From the NCBI GenBank assembly GCA_035528905.1, contig DATKXU010000015.1, positions 1 through 31,970 of the forward strand: a DNA stretch of 31,970 bases. The letters run 5' to 3'. Each line of letters starts with the position of its first letter. Within the stretch, counting starts at the first letter, position 1. Under the pieces are notes generated by a model. That model worked only from the letters and a program-made list of their open reading frames with translations, was not told where the DNA came from and did not search any database. Made by a program: the position numbers and the translations under genes. The DNA is from DATKXU01 sp035528905. GTDB lineage: Bacteria; Armatimonadota; UBA5829; DTJY01. Below are positions 17,563 through 25,661 of the stretch, piece by piece.

Positions 17563-18096
17563 ATGGGCAAGGGCACGGTTACGATTGCTTTAACTGCGTT
17601 GCTCGCAGCGAGTTTGGGTAATGTCACGTACTGCATGACGGTGACCGTGGATGGAAAGAGGCTGGATACCTTTCCTCGGCCCGTAATTCGGTCAGGGCGG
17701 GCTTTCATTCCAGTGGATGCCGTTCGCCGGATAGGTCTTTGGGTCGGTTGGCGACGAGGGGAACGCCGCGCAGAGGTGGCATGGCCGGAGACCGACGTGT
17801 TTATATACTTTGAGGCCGGCAGGGGAGCCTATCCGGGCGGTCAGTCTCTAGAACAGGAGGAGATCAGCAGGAAAGAGCGCAGGATTCCGCCTTCATCGTT
17901 CATGTATCGCGGGTTCCTGATGATTCCCCTGCGTTCGCTGGTCGAGCTGTCCGGCAAGGACATGCTCACACTGCAGTGGGATGGCCGCGCCAGGTCCGTC
18001 AACGTTCAACGTCGAGCCTACTGGACTAAATGGCGACGCGAGATTGACGAGCAACTCCGAAAGCACAGGCCGGATAGATACGGTCCGGTGCTTTAA
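17563..18096 (+). CDS. exported copper-amine-oxidase N-terminal-like (stalk) domain protein
   Basis: This 177-residue protein starts with a probable signal peptide (about 1-24). The remainder has two short repeats of the copper amine oxidase N-terminal (stalk) type: VTVDGKRLDTFPRPVIRSGRAFIPVDAVRRIGLWVGW and the later FLMIPLRSLVELSGKDMLTLQWD. In other bacteria such domains are non-enzymatic modules of cell-surface proteins. No enzymatic domain follows. The ATG lacks a strong Shine-Dalgarno sequence. It sits between secA and prfB and is flanked by inverted copies of one repeat family, suggesting insertion into a formerly continuous secA-prfB arrangement. Confidence 0.65.
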   Translation: MGKGTVTIALTALLAASLGNVTYCMTVTVDGKRLDTFPRPVIRSGRAFIPVDAVRRIGLWVGWRRGERRAEVAWPETDVFIYFEAGRGAYPGGQSLEQEEISRKERRIPPSSFMYRGFLMIPLRSLVELSGKDMLTLQWDGRARSVNVQRRAYWTKWRREIDEQLRKHRPDRYGPVL

Positions 18097-18101
18097 CGTC
18101 T

Positions 18102-18176
18102 TCGGTGTTCGGTGTTTCGGTATTTGAGCGCAAGCGGAAATGCCGAAAATCACTAAACACTCAACACTCAACAGTA
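18102..18176. repeat. TTCGGTGTTCGGTG and CACTCAACACTCAACA words
   Basis: The spacer before prfB consists of short near-repeats: GTCTTCGGTGTTCGGTGTTTCGG at its left and ACTAAACACTCAACACTCAACA at its right. The latter is complementary to the repeats at 17453-17482. Confidence 0.65.
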
Positions 18177-18203
18177 AACTTGCCATTAGGAGAGGTGATT
18201 TCA

Positions 18204-19320
18204 TTGCTAATAGACATCAAGAAAGAGCTGGACGCGCTGAGCGAGCAGCTAACTGAATTAAGGGGTCATCTTTGACCTCGAAAAGAGGCAGGCTGAGATA
18301 GCAAAGCTGGAGTCCGCCTCAGGCGAACCGAACTTCTGGGACGACCCGGAGGAGGCGCAGAAGGCGCTCCGCCGGCTCAGCCAGTTGAAAGAGTTCGTGG
18401 AGCCGTGGCTCGATCTCGGCAAGAAGCTCGAAGACCTTCGCGTCTTCGCAGACCTAGCGTCCGAAGAGGAAGATGACGGCTCGTACGTCGAAGAGATAGA
18501 GAGAGAACTGAATGAAGCGAAGGCGATGCTCGAATCGCTGGAGCTTTCCACGCTTCTGGGCGGCGAGCACGACCGGAGCGACGCCATATTGGAGATAAAC
18601 GCCGGTGCCGGCGGAACCGAGGCCTGCGACTGGGTCGAGATGCTCCTCCGCATGTACCTTCGCTGGGCGGAGAGGCGAGGTTTCTCGGCGGAGATCATTG
18701 ACTCCCTCGAGGGCGACGTCGCCGGCCTGAAGAACGTGACGGCGGTCATCCGCGGGCTGAACGCCTATGGTTATCTGCAGGCGGAGCGCGGAGTGCATCG
18801 GCTGGTGCGCATCTCGCCGTTCGACGCCAACAAGCGGCGGCACACGTCCTTCGCGTCGGTTGACATAGTGCCGGAACTCGCCGAAACCGACGACATCGAG
18901 GTTAGCCCCGATGACCTGAAGATTGATACGTTCAGGGCTAGCAGCGCGGGCGGCCAGCACGTGAACAAGACAGACTCGGCCGTCAGAATTACCCATGTCC
19001 CGACGGGCCTTGTGGTGAGCTGCCAGAACGAGCGGTCTCAGCACCGAAATCGGGACATGGCGCTGAGGGTTCTCAAGGCCCGGCTGCTCGAGCTCGAGCG
19101 CAGAGAGAACGAGGCCAAGATGGCTCAGATGCGGGGCGAGCAGCGCGCTATCGAGTGGGGAAACCAGATACGTTCCTACGTCTTCCAGCCCTACACGATG
19201 GTGAAAGACCATCGGACGGGCGCGGAGACGGGCGACGTAAATGCAGTCGCGGATGGCGGGATTGATATGTTCATCCAGGCTTACCTGAGGTGGGCAGCGT
19301 CGAACGGGCACAAAGAATAG
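18204..19320 (+). CDS. prfB: Peptide chain release factor 2 (programmed +1 frameshift)
   Basis: RF2 ends translation at UGA and UAA. Translation starts at TTG 18204 (AGGAGAGGTGA upstream), reads 23 codons to CTT at 18270-18272, meets an in-frame TGA at 18273-18275, and resumes in the +1 frame with GAC at 18274, running to TAG at 19318-19320; total about 371 residues. The downstream part has the stop-codon-reading motif SPF (VRISPFDANKRR) and the catalytic GGQ in SSAGGQHVNKTDSAVRITH. The length matches RF2. The stop inside the gene is the family's autoregulatory frameshift and not a mutation: low RF2 lets ribosomes shift and make more RF2. Confidence 0.96.
18261..18276 (+). promoter_or_regulatory. 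prfB: RF2 +1 frameshift signal
   Basis: AGGGGT (internal Shine-Dalgarno) is followed by CAT and the slippery CTTTGAC. The spacing of AGG-GGT-CAT-CTT-TGA-C is the same as in the E. coli prfB signal. Slippage on CTT moves the ribosome onto GAC. Confidence 0.95.
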
Positions 19321-19336
19321 CGAGTGTGGAGTCACT

Positions 19337-19984
19337 ATGCGGAGACACTGCTTAGCCCTAACGCTGATATTGGTGCTGGCGGCCGGGCTGCCGGCGATTG
19401 CGGATGTGAAATCACCATCTGCGCTCAGCAGCGTAGGCTGCCAGGCGCGCGAGACGGAGCTCGGGAACCTGGTGGCCGATGCCGTCAAGGCTGAGGCCGG
19501 AACCCCGATGGCGCTGGTTCCCGCAGGCGGTTTCCGGGAGGTCACCATCCCTAAGGGCAGAGTCAAGACCGAAGACGTCCTCAAGAGCCTTCAGTACCCC
19601 GATGACCGGGTGGCAGTGATCGAGCTGACGGGCAGGCAGCTTGTCGCCGCATTGGAACGCAGCGTCTCCATCTATCCCCAGAAGAACTTGGGCTTCCTCC
19701 AGGTTTCCGGCGTAGAGTTCAAGTTCGATCCGAAACTCCCGAAGGGATCGAGGCTCACATCCGTCACGGTCGGCGGAGAGAAAGCCGCGAATGAGCGCAG
19801 GTATCGCGTGGGCGCCACGAAGCCGCTGGCGGACGGCGCTTACGGATACTTCACGATCTGGGGGAAGGATAGGAAGCCGGAGATCAAAGATAAGACCATC
19901 GCGCAGGCGGTGACGAAATTCCTCTCCGCGCGCAGCTCCGTGGATTACCAGAAGCCAAATCGCATCCTCATCAAGGAGAAATAG
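19337..19984 (+). CDS. exported lone 5'-nucleotidase C-terminal domain protein
   Basis: This 215-residue protein has a signal peptide (about 1-22). The rest resembles only the C-terminal substrate-binding domain of UshA-type 5'-nucleotidases: ETELGNLVADAVKAEAG, LVPAGGFREVTIPKG, VAVIELTGRQLVAALERSVS, FLQVSGVEFKFDP and RRYRVGATKPLADGAYGYF. The N-terminal metallophosphoesterase domain that normally supplies catalysis is absent from this chain. The ATG has GGAG upstream and lies 16 bases after prfB. The next gene encodes a metallophosphoesterase, but of a cytosolic small type without a signal. It may be a binding protein without its own enzyme activity. Confidence 0.75.
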   Translation: MRRHCLALTLILVLAAGLPAIADVKSPSALSSVGCQARETELGNLVADAVKAEAGTPMALVPAGGFREVTIPKGRVKTEDVLKSLQYPDDRVAVIELTGRQLVAALERSVSIYPQKNLGFLQVSGVEFKFDPKLPKGSRLTSVTVGGEKAANERRYRVGATKPLADGAYGYFTIWGKDRKPEIKDKTIAQAVTKFLSARSSVDYQKPNRILIKEK

Positions 19985-20014
19985 GACTTCTCGGTCCGGC
20001 CCGGAGGATCCGGC

Positions 20015-20752
20015 TTGAGATACGGCATCATTTCGGATATCCACTCCAACCTGGAGGCCCTGGAGGCCGCGCTGGATTTCCTTCGGGATGTGGACGCCCT
20101 GATCTGCCCGGGCGACATCGTCGGCTACGGGCCGAATCCCAACGAATGCTGCGATATCATACGCGAGCGCGGCGTCATTACGGTACTGGGGAATCACGAT
20201 GCCGCTGTCATCGGGCAGATGGCGCTCGACTGGTTCAACCCACTCGCACGGGCGGCAATCGAATGGACCGCCGACCAGGTCACCGCAGCGAACCGCGCCT
20301 TCCTGGAGAGCCTGCCGCTCGTCCATCGTTTGGAGCACTTCGTTCTGGTGCACGGGTCGCTCTCATCACCAGAGCAGTTCGATTACATCACCTCTCCCTG
20401 GGAAACTATACCTACGTTTGCGGAAATGCCGCCGCACAATCTTTGCTTCGTCGGGCATACTCACATAGCCGAGTATTACGCCCGGCCAACCGGCGAGCTC
20501 CAGGCGGATCAGATAAGCATGGCTTCAGGCGGGACTGTGGCATTAAGCGCCGAATTCCTGTATATTATCAACTGCGGGAGCGTCGGCCAGCCCAGGGACT
20601 ACGAACCAAGGGCTGCAGTCGGGATTTTCGACAGCGACGCCGGGACCGTTGACATCCAGCGGATCGAGTATCCGATCGCGGCGACGCAGAAGAAGATGCG
20701 GAAAGCAGGGCTTCCGAAGCCCTTGTGGACCCGCCTCGAATTCGGCGCCTAG
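20015..20752 (+). CDS. calcineurin-like metallophosphoesterase
   Basis: This 245-residue phosphoesterase carries the family's metal-site motifs in order: DIHSN near residue 7, GDIVGYGPNP near 33, GNHDA near 60, HGSL near 112 and GHTH near 147. It belongs to the small YfcE/diadenosine-tetraphosphatase-like group that acts on phosphodiesters or nucleotides; the substrate is not evident. The TTG start has GGAGG seven bases upstream. No signal peptide is present, so it is cytosolic. It is 30 bases downstream of the exported 5'-nucleotidase-like domain, so co-transcription is likely. Confidence 0.88.
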   Translation: MRYGIISDIHSNLEALEAALDFLRDVDALICPGDIVGYGPNPNECCDIIRERGVITVLGNHDAAVIGQMALDWFNPLARAAIEWTADQVTAANRAFLESLPLVHRLEHFVLVHGSLSSPEQFDYITSPWETIPTFAEMPPHNLCFVGHTHIAEYYARPTGELQADQISMASGGTVALSAEFLYIINCGSVGQPRDYEPRAAVGIFDSDAGTVDIQRIEYPIAATQKKMRKAGLPKPLWTRLEFGA

Positions 20753-20773
20753 GGCACCGAGAAGGAACATCCT

Positions 20774-21718
20774 ATGCACTTGGCCACTAATCCAGTCGCT
20801 CGTCCTCGAACAGTCTATGTCGCTCTGCTGTTCGTCGTGGGCAACGTTTTCTTGGCAGGATGCTCCGCCCAGAACAGCCCGCCGAAGTTCGATTCCGCGC
20901 GAGCATTCGCCATTCTGCAGAAGCAGTGCGAATTCGGCCCAAGGCCGGTCGGCTCAGCAGCGCATGACAAGACGCGGGATTACCTCGTCGGCGAGCTTCG
21001 GCCTTATGCGGAATCCGTGGAGCTCCAGAACTTCGAACACGTCTTAGCAGGCAAGACTTACAAGCTTTCGAACATCGTCGCTCGGTTCGGGAGCAAAACC
21101 GATACGCGCGGGATACTCCTGTGCGCCCACTGGGACACGCGTCCCACGGCGGACGAGGAGCTCGAGGCCGCCGACAGGAAGCGCCCCATACTCGGCGCGA
21201 ACGACGGCGCATCCGGCGTAGCCGTCTTGCTCGAGCTGGCGCGTATGTTCCACGAGCGCCCGACGGCCGTTCCCGTGACCATCGTCCTCTTCGATGGGGA
21301 GGATTTCGGGCCGACCGGAAAGGATATGTTCCTCGGGTCTCGCTACTTTGCATCCAAACTTGGCAATAAGACCCTTTTCAGATATGGCATACTTCTCGAC
21401 ATGGTAGGGGATAAGGAACTTAAGATCTACCGCGAGGGCAATTCGCAGACAGCCGCCCGATTCGTTCTCGATAAGATATGGAGCGCGGCGTTAAAGCTCG
21501 GTTACCAAGGCACGTTCAAGGATGAGGTGAGGTACACTATCGGCGACGATCACGTTCCGCTGATCGAGGCGGGCCTGCCGTGCGCCGACGTCATCGACTT
21601 CGACTATGCCTACTGGCACACTCTCGATGACACGGTAGACAAGTGCAGCGCGGAGTCGTTGAAGGTCGTCGGCGAGATAATCGCAGAGGTGGTCTACTCC
21701 GAACGTCCGGGATCATAG
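20774..21718 (+). CDS. M28-family lipoprotein, glutaminyl-peptide cyclotransferase-like
   Basis: The 314-residue product has a lipoprotein signal (lipobox LAGC at about residues 31-34 after a hydrophobic stretch) and a zinc-dependent M28/glutaminyl cyclase fold. Signature segments are LCAHWDTRP, GANDGASGVAVLLELARMF, LFDGEDFGP, GILLDMVGD and the late DHVPLIEAGLPCADVIDFDY followed by WHTLDD. The His, Asp and Glu metal ligands are visible. The closing WHTLDD region matches glutaminyl-peptide cyclotransferases better than ordinary aminopeptidases. Such enzymes make N-terminal pyroglutamate on exported proteins. The ATG has AAGGA upstream. Confidence 0.85.
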   Translation: MHLATNPVARPRTVYVALLFVVGNVFLAGCSAQNSPPKFDSARAFAILQKQCEFGPRPVGSAAHDKTRDYLVGELRPYAESVELQNFEHVLAGKTYKLSNIVARFGSKTDTRGILLCAHWDTRPTADEELEAADRKRPILGANDGASGVAVLLELARMFHERPTAVPVTIVLFDGEDFGPTGKDMFLGSRYFASKLGNKTLFRYGILLDMVGDKELKIYREGNSQTAARFVLDKIWSAALKLGYQGTFKDEVRYTIGDDHVPLIEAGLPCADVIDFDYAYWHTLDDTVDKCSAESLKVVGEIIAEVVYSERPGS

Positions 21719-21755
21719 ACGAATGGCAATTCCACATTTGACGTTCCAACGGGTG

Positions 21756-23081
21756 ATGAGCATGCTGAGAAAAAACACTATCGGGCTTATAGTGGTGCTG
21801 TTCCTGCCTTGCGCGTCCATCCTCTCTGCGCAGGAAGCCGCACCTCCTCTGAGCATTGAGGAGGCCGTACAGACGGCTTTGTCGCGGAACCTGAACGTGC
21901 GCGCGGCCAGACAGCAGGCAGCGGCAGCCGGGGCTCGCATCAGGGCGGCGCGTGCTGACAGCTTTCCTCAGTTACAGGCGAGCGCTGAGTACAGGCGCAT
22001 CACCTCGCCTGCCAGCTTCGAAATCCCGTCACTCGGACCGGGCATCCCTCCTCGCGAAGTTGCCGTAGCGACCGAAGAGAACGTCGTGGGAACGGTAGCC
22101 GCACGCCAGGCGGTGTACACCGGCGGCCGCATCCCCGCGCAGATCTCCAGGGCCGAGGCGCTCCTCGACGCGGCGCTTGGCCGGCTTGCATCTACCGAGG
22201 CCCAGGTTGCGCTCCAGACTCGCGAGGCGTACTACGGCGTGCTGCTCAGCCAGGGCCTCGTGCGATCCGCCGAAAGAAGCCTGGCAGCCGCTCGCGAGCA
22301 GTTGGCGGCTGCGACGGCGAAATTCGAGGCCGGCACCGCAGCCCAGTTCGACGTCCTCCGGGCACAAACTCAGGTATCCGAAGCCGAGCAGAATCTAGCG
22401 GAAGCGCGCAACCAAGTCGAAATCACGAGGATGGCTCTCAACAGAATCCTTGCCGCGCCGCTGGAACAGGTTCGCCCTCTTTCTGAGCCGGGGCTTGCTC
22501 CATTTCCAATGGAGAATCTGCCTTCGCTTGTAGAGACGGCTGGTCGGCAGCGGCCTGAACTGCTCGCTGCGAGGGCACAGCTCGCGGCCGCAGAACAGGG
22601 GATCCGACTCGCGGAATCACAACGGCGCCCCGAATTCGACCTGTCGGCCGGCTACCAGACGGTGTCCAAGGAGACTCCGGCTCAAACCACAGGCTGGACG
22701 TTTTCGGCGATTGTCAGCATGGAGATATTCGATGGCGGCAGGACGCGTGCGAATATCGCCGAGGCCAGATCCTTGCGAGACGAAGCTCGCACGAATCTGG
22801 AAGACACATCCATGGCAGTTGAGCAAGATGTCCGGCAGGCCTATCTGAACCTGCAGACCGCTCGCCAGACGATTAAGACCGCGAAAACACGCCTTGCGCA
22901 GGCCGAGGAAGCGCACAGCGTCGCAACTGTGAGATACGAGGCGGGCGTCGGCACCGCGGTCGAGCTGGCCGACGCATTGGCAGCACTGACGGCCGCCCGC
23001 ACGAACGTGGACAGGGCGACATTCAACTACAACATCGCCTGTGCCGCGCTCCAGCGCGCGCTGGGACGCACAACTTACTAG
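21756..23081 (+). CDS. TolC-family outer-membrane efflux protein
   Basis: About 441 residues: a signal peptide (about 1-25, ending SILSAQ) and two homologous halves of long helices with strands, as in OMF/TolC proteins. Typical segments are PLSIEEAVQTALSRNLNVRAARQQ at the start of the first half and RPELLAARAQLAAAEQGIRLAES with PEFDLSAGY in the second. ATG at 21756 is used; 21723 and 21762 are alternatives in the same frame. It forms the outer-membrane duct of a tripartite exporter whose adaptor, ATPases and permease are encoded next in the same direction. Confidence 0.92.
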   Translation: MSMLRKNTIGLIVVLFLPCASILSAQEAAPPLSIEEAVQTALSRNLNVRAARQQAAAAGARIRAARADSFPQLQASAEYRRITSPASFEIPSLGPGIPPREVAVATEENVVGTVAARQAVYTGGRIPAQISRAEALLDAALGRLASTEAQVALQTREAYYGVLLSQGLVRSAERSLAAAREQLAAATAKFEAGTAAQFDVLRAQTQVSEAEQNLAEARNQVEITRMALNRILAAPLEQVRPLSEPGLAPFPMENLPSLVETAGRQRPELLAARAQLAAAEQGIRLAESQRRPEFDLSAGYQTVSKETPAQTTGWTFSAIVSMEIFDGGRTRANIAEARSLRDEARTNLEDTSMAVEQDVRQAYLNLQTARQTIKTAKTRLAQAEEAHSVATVRYEAGVGTAVELADALAALTAARTNVDRATFNYNIACAALQRALGRTTY

Positions 23082-23149
23082 ACAGTAGACCGTAGACCCA
23101 GAGGGTGTCTTGGTCCCATCGTCTCAGATTGCGCTTACGAGGCTTTGAT

Positions 23150-24658
23150 ATGGAACAGGAGCCAGCAGGCAGACGAGCATGGCTTGAAACTCTTATGAGG
23201 CGGCGGCCTGTAATCGCAGCAGCCGTTCTTGCGGCGGTTGGATTGCTGATCTTAGTCGTGATCCTGCGCGGCCGGCCTCAGCATTACATATCCCTCAGCG
23301 GGATAATCGAAGCGACCGAGGTCACGCTTTCATCGAAAGTCACGGCCAAGGTCGCCGCGGTTTACGTCTCCGAAAGCGACAAGGTGAGGAAAGGGGAGAC
23401 GCTCGTCCGCTTGCGGGATACCGAGTTCCGTGAGCAAGTTCGCCAGGCAGAGGCGGCCTTGGAAGCGGCACAAGCCCGGTTGAACGAGGCGCTGGCCGGG
23501 ACCCGCCCGGAGGAGATTCGGCAGGCGCGCGCGCAACTGGAGCAGGCAGAGGCGGCAGTCACCGGCGCGAGACGATCGCTCAGCATTGCGGAAGAGGCAT
23601 TCCAGGAAAGCCGGGAGCTCCGGGCCAGGCTGGAGGCAGCCGAATCACATCACCGGGCATCTTCTGCGGCATATCAGCGGGCGCAGGAGGCGCTCCGGCT
23701 GGTCAAGCAAGGCGCGCGAGTGGAGCAAGTCGAGCAGGCCCGTGCGGCTGTGCGTCAGGCGGAGGCGCGAGACAATCAAGCCCGCGAGGATCTACGTCGA
23801 GCACGAGAGCTCTTCGGGCGAGGCGCCATTCCCGCCAACCAGTTGGACGCCGCCGAGGCTGCCGCTGAATCCGCCCGCGCGCAGCTCGACCAGGCAATAG
23901 CCCGGCTGTCGGAGCTGGAAGCCGGCGCCAGACCGGAGGAGATTCGGGAGGCCGAGGCAGCCGCCCAGCAGGCCGAAGCGGTCATGTCCGGCGCCGGACG
24001 CGCACTGGAGATCGCGAGAGAGCAATATCAGGAACGCCTTCAAGAGCGCCAGCAGCTAACCACAGCGAGAACCCAGTATGAGACTGCGCTGGCACAGCGT
24101 CGGGCGGCTGAGGCCCGGCTACAGGAGTTGCTTGCAGGCGCGCGGCCGGAGCAGATCGAGCAGCTTCGTGCGCAGGTTCGCCAGGCCGAGGCGGCCCTCG
24201 CGCAGGCGCGGACTCAGCTCGAAAACACCATCGTGCAATCCCCCATTGACGGCACAGTGCTCACTCAGGCTGTCGAGCCGGGAGAATTGGCCACAGTCGG
24301 CTCGACCCTGATCGTACTTGCAGACCTGCGCCAGATCGAACTGGAGGTCTACGTCGAAGAGCCCGTATATGGACGGATACGCTTGGCACAGCCGGCTACC
24401 GTGACCGTGGACAGCTATCCGAATCAGGTGTTCAGAGGCCGCGTCACCGAAATAGCGGAAGAAGCAGAGTTTACGCCGAAGGAGATACAAACCAAGGAAC
24501 AGCGGGCCAAACTGGTGTTCGCAGTGAAGATCACCGTGCCGAATCCTGCGGGGAAGCTGAAGCCGGGGATGCCTGCCGACGCCGTGCTCGGACTCCAGCC
24601 GGTCGCCGGGCGTGCATCCAATGCCGGAATCGGCCTAGGACATCCGACATCCATCTAG
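23150..24658 (+). CDS. HlyD-type membrane fusion protein with extended repeated hairpin
   Basis: About 502 residues: one N-terminal membrane helix (about 20-38), the first half of a biotinyl-lipoyl-like domain (VTLSSKVTAKVAAVYVSESDKVRKGETLVRL), a very long Ala/Glu/Arg-rich coiled-coil part, then the second lipoyl half (ENTIVQSPIDGTVLTQAVEPGE) and a beta-barrel. ATG at 23150 is chosen because GAGG lies seven bases upstream; a GTG at 23105 in the same frame is the alternative. The hairpin contains four copies of a GARPEEI-(x)n-QAEA unit about 70 residues apart, where the related YbhG group usually has one. It should bridge the inner-membrane ABC transporter and the TolC channel. Confidence 0.92.
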   Translation: MEQEPAGRRAWLETLMRRRPVIAAAVLAAVGLLILVVILRGRPQHYISLSGIIEATEVTLSSKVTAKVAAVYVSESDKVRKGETLVRLRDTEFREQVRQAEAALEAAQARLNEALAGTRPEEIRQARAQLEQAEAAVTGARRSLSIAEEAFQESRELRARLEAAESHHRASSAAYQRAQEALRLVKQGARVEQVEQARAAVRQAEARDNQAREDLRRARELFGRGAIPANQLDAAEAAAESARAQLDQAIARLSELEAGARPEEIREAEAAAQQAEAVMSGAGRALEIAREQYQERLQERQQLTTARTQYETALAQRRAAEARLQELLAGARPEQIEQLRAQVRQAEAALAQARTQLENTIVQSPIDGTVLTQAVEPGELATVGSTLIVLADLRQIELEVYVEEPVYGRIRLAQPATVTVDSYPNQVFRGRVTEIAEEAEFTPKEIQTKEQRAKLVFAVKITVPNPAGKLKPGMPADAVLGLQPVAGRASNAGIGLGHPTSI

Positions 24659-24685
24659 TATCTCCCTACGGGCTGGTCCGCCATC

Positions 24686-25615
24686 ATGAGCATCGCTATC
24701 GAGACCAGGAATCTTCGTCGAGAGTTCAATGGGCTTGCCGCCGTTGACGGGGTTTCGCTGACCGTGTACGAAGGGGAAATCTTCGGCCTCGTCGGTCCCG
24801 ACGCAGCGGGCAAGACCACCACTCTGCGAATGCTCAGCGGCGTCATGCGCCCGACCTCCGGCGAGCTCTACGTTCTGGCCAGGGACGTGCGGGCCGATCC
24901 GGAGGCCATCAAAAGCATCGTCGGCTACATGCCGCAGACGTTCGGGCTTTATGGCGAACTCACCGTCCTTGAGAACCTCGAATTCTACGCTGATCTATAC
25001 CAGGTTCCACCGGAAGTCAGGCCTGAGCGCATCCGCAGGCTTCTGGCCTTTGCCCGGCTCGAGCCGTTCGTCGGCCGGCTGGCACAGAAGCTATCCGGCG
25101 GGATGAGGCAAAAGCTCGCCCTTGCATCCGTCCTGATCCCCGAGCCGAGGGTTCTGCTCCTGGATGAGCCGACCAGTGGGGTTGACCCGGTCAGCAGGCG
25201 AGACTTCTGGCGCATACTCTACGACCTGAATACCCAGGGGGTAACCTTGGTTGTAAGCACGCCGTATATGGACGAGGCAGAGCGATGCACGCGAGTCGCG
25301 TTCATGTTCCAGGGCAAGATCATTGCCGCCGGCGCTCCCGATGAACTCCGCAAGCTGATGCGCGGCGAATTGCTCGAGCTCGACACACCGCACGAGCGGC
25401 GCGCGCGCAGTCTCCTCGCCGATCTACCTGGAGTGATGGGCGTGGAGATATTCGGCGACAGGGTACATGTAGTTGTCGAAGACGCTCGGTCCATGATCGA
25501 GCCTATCTGCGACGCTCTGGTTGCAAAGGGCTTGAGAGTCACCAAGATAGAGCCGATCGCCCCAGGTCTGGAGGACGTATTCGTCTCGCTGCTGAGGTCA
25601 CCGCAGGGCGCATAA
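24686..25615 (+). CDS. ABC transporter ATPase, YbhF N-terminal-half type
   Basis: A 309-residue nucleotide-binding protein of a multidrug-type exporter. Walker A is GPDAAGKT (37-44), the signature is LSGGM (136-140) and Walker B is VLLLDEP with its Glu. The switch histidine position reads STPYMDEAERC, with Pro193 in place of His. The sequence resembles the first half of the fused double-ATPase YbhF; here the halves are separate genes. The ATG lacks a clear Shine-Dalgarno sequence, and the gene starts 27 bases after the adaptor. It should pair with the next ATPase. Confidence 0.93.
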   Translation: MSIAIETRNLRREFNGLAAVDGVSLTVYEGEIFGLVGPDAAGKTTTLRMLSGVMRPTSGELYVLARDVRADPEAIKSIVGYMPQTFGLYGELTVLENLEFYADLYQVPPEVRPERIRRLLAFARLEPFVGRLAQKLSGGMRQKLALASVLIPEPRVLLLDEPTSGVDPVSRRDFWRILYDLNTQGVTLVVSTPYMDEAERCTRVAFMFQGKIIAAGAPDELRKLMRGELLELDTPHERRARSLLADLPGVMGVEIFGDRVHVVVEDARSMIEPICDALVAKGLRVTKIEPIAPGLEDVFVSLLRSPQGA

Positions 25616-25633
25616 GGCCGCGGATTCTGCAGT

Positions 25634-25648
25634 TCCGCCTGCGGCGGA
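25634..25648. repeat. TCCGCC-TGC-GGCGGA hairpin
   Basis: A six-base-pair stem with a three-base loop between the two ATPase genes, flanked by TCTGCAG on both sides. The same stem (TCCGCC/GGCGGA, loop CCA) occurs just after the operon at 27752-27766. Confidence 0.65.
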
Positions 25649-25661
25649 TCTGCAGTCTAGT

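Noticed and set aside
18273..18275. prfB as a pseudogene broken by a stop codon
   Set aside because: The stop is the conserved TGA of the RF2 autoregulatory frameshift, with internal Shine-Dalgarno and CTTTGAC in place.
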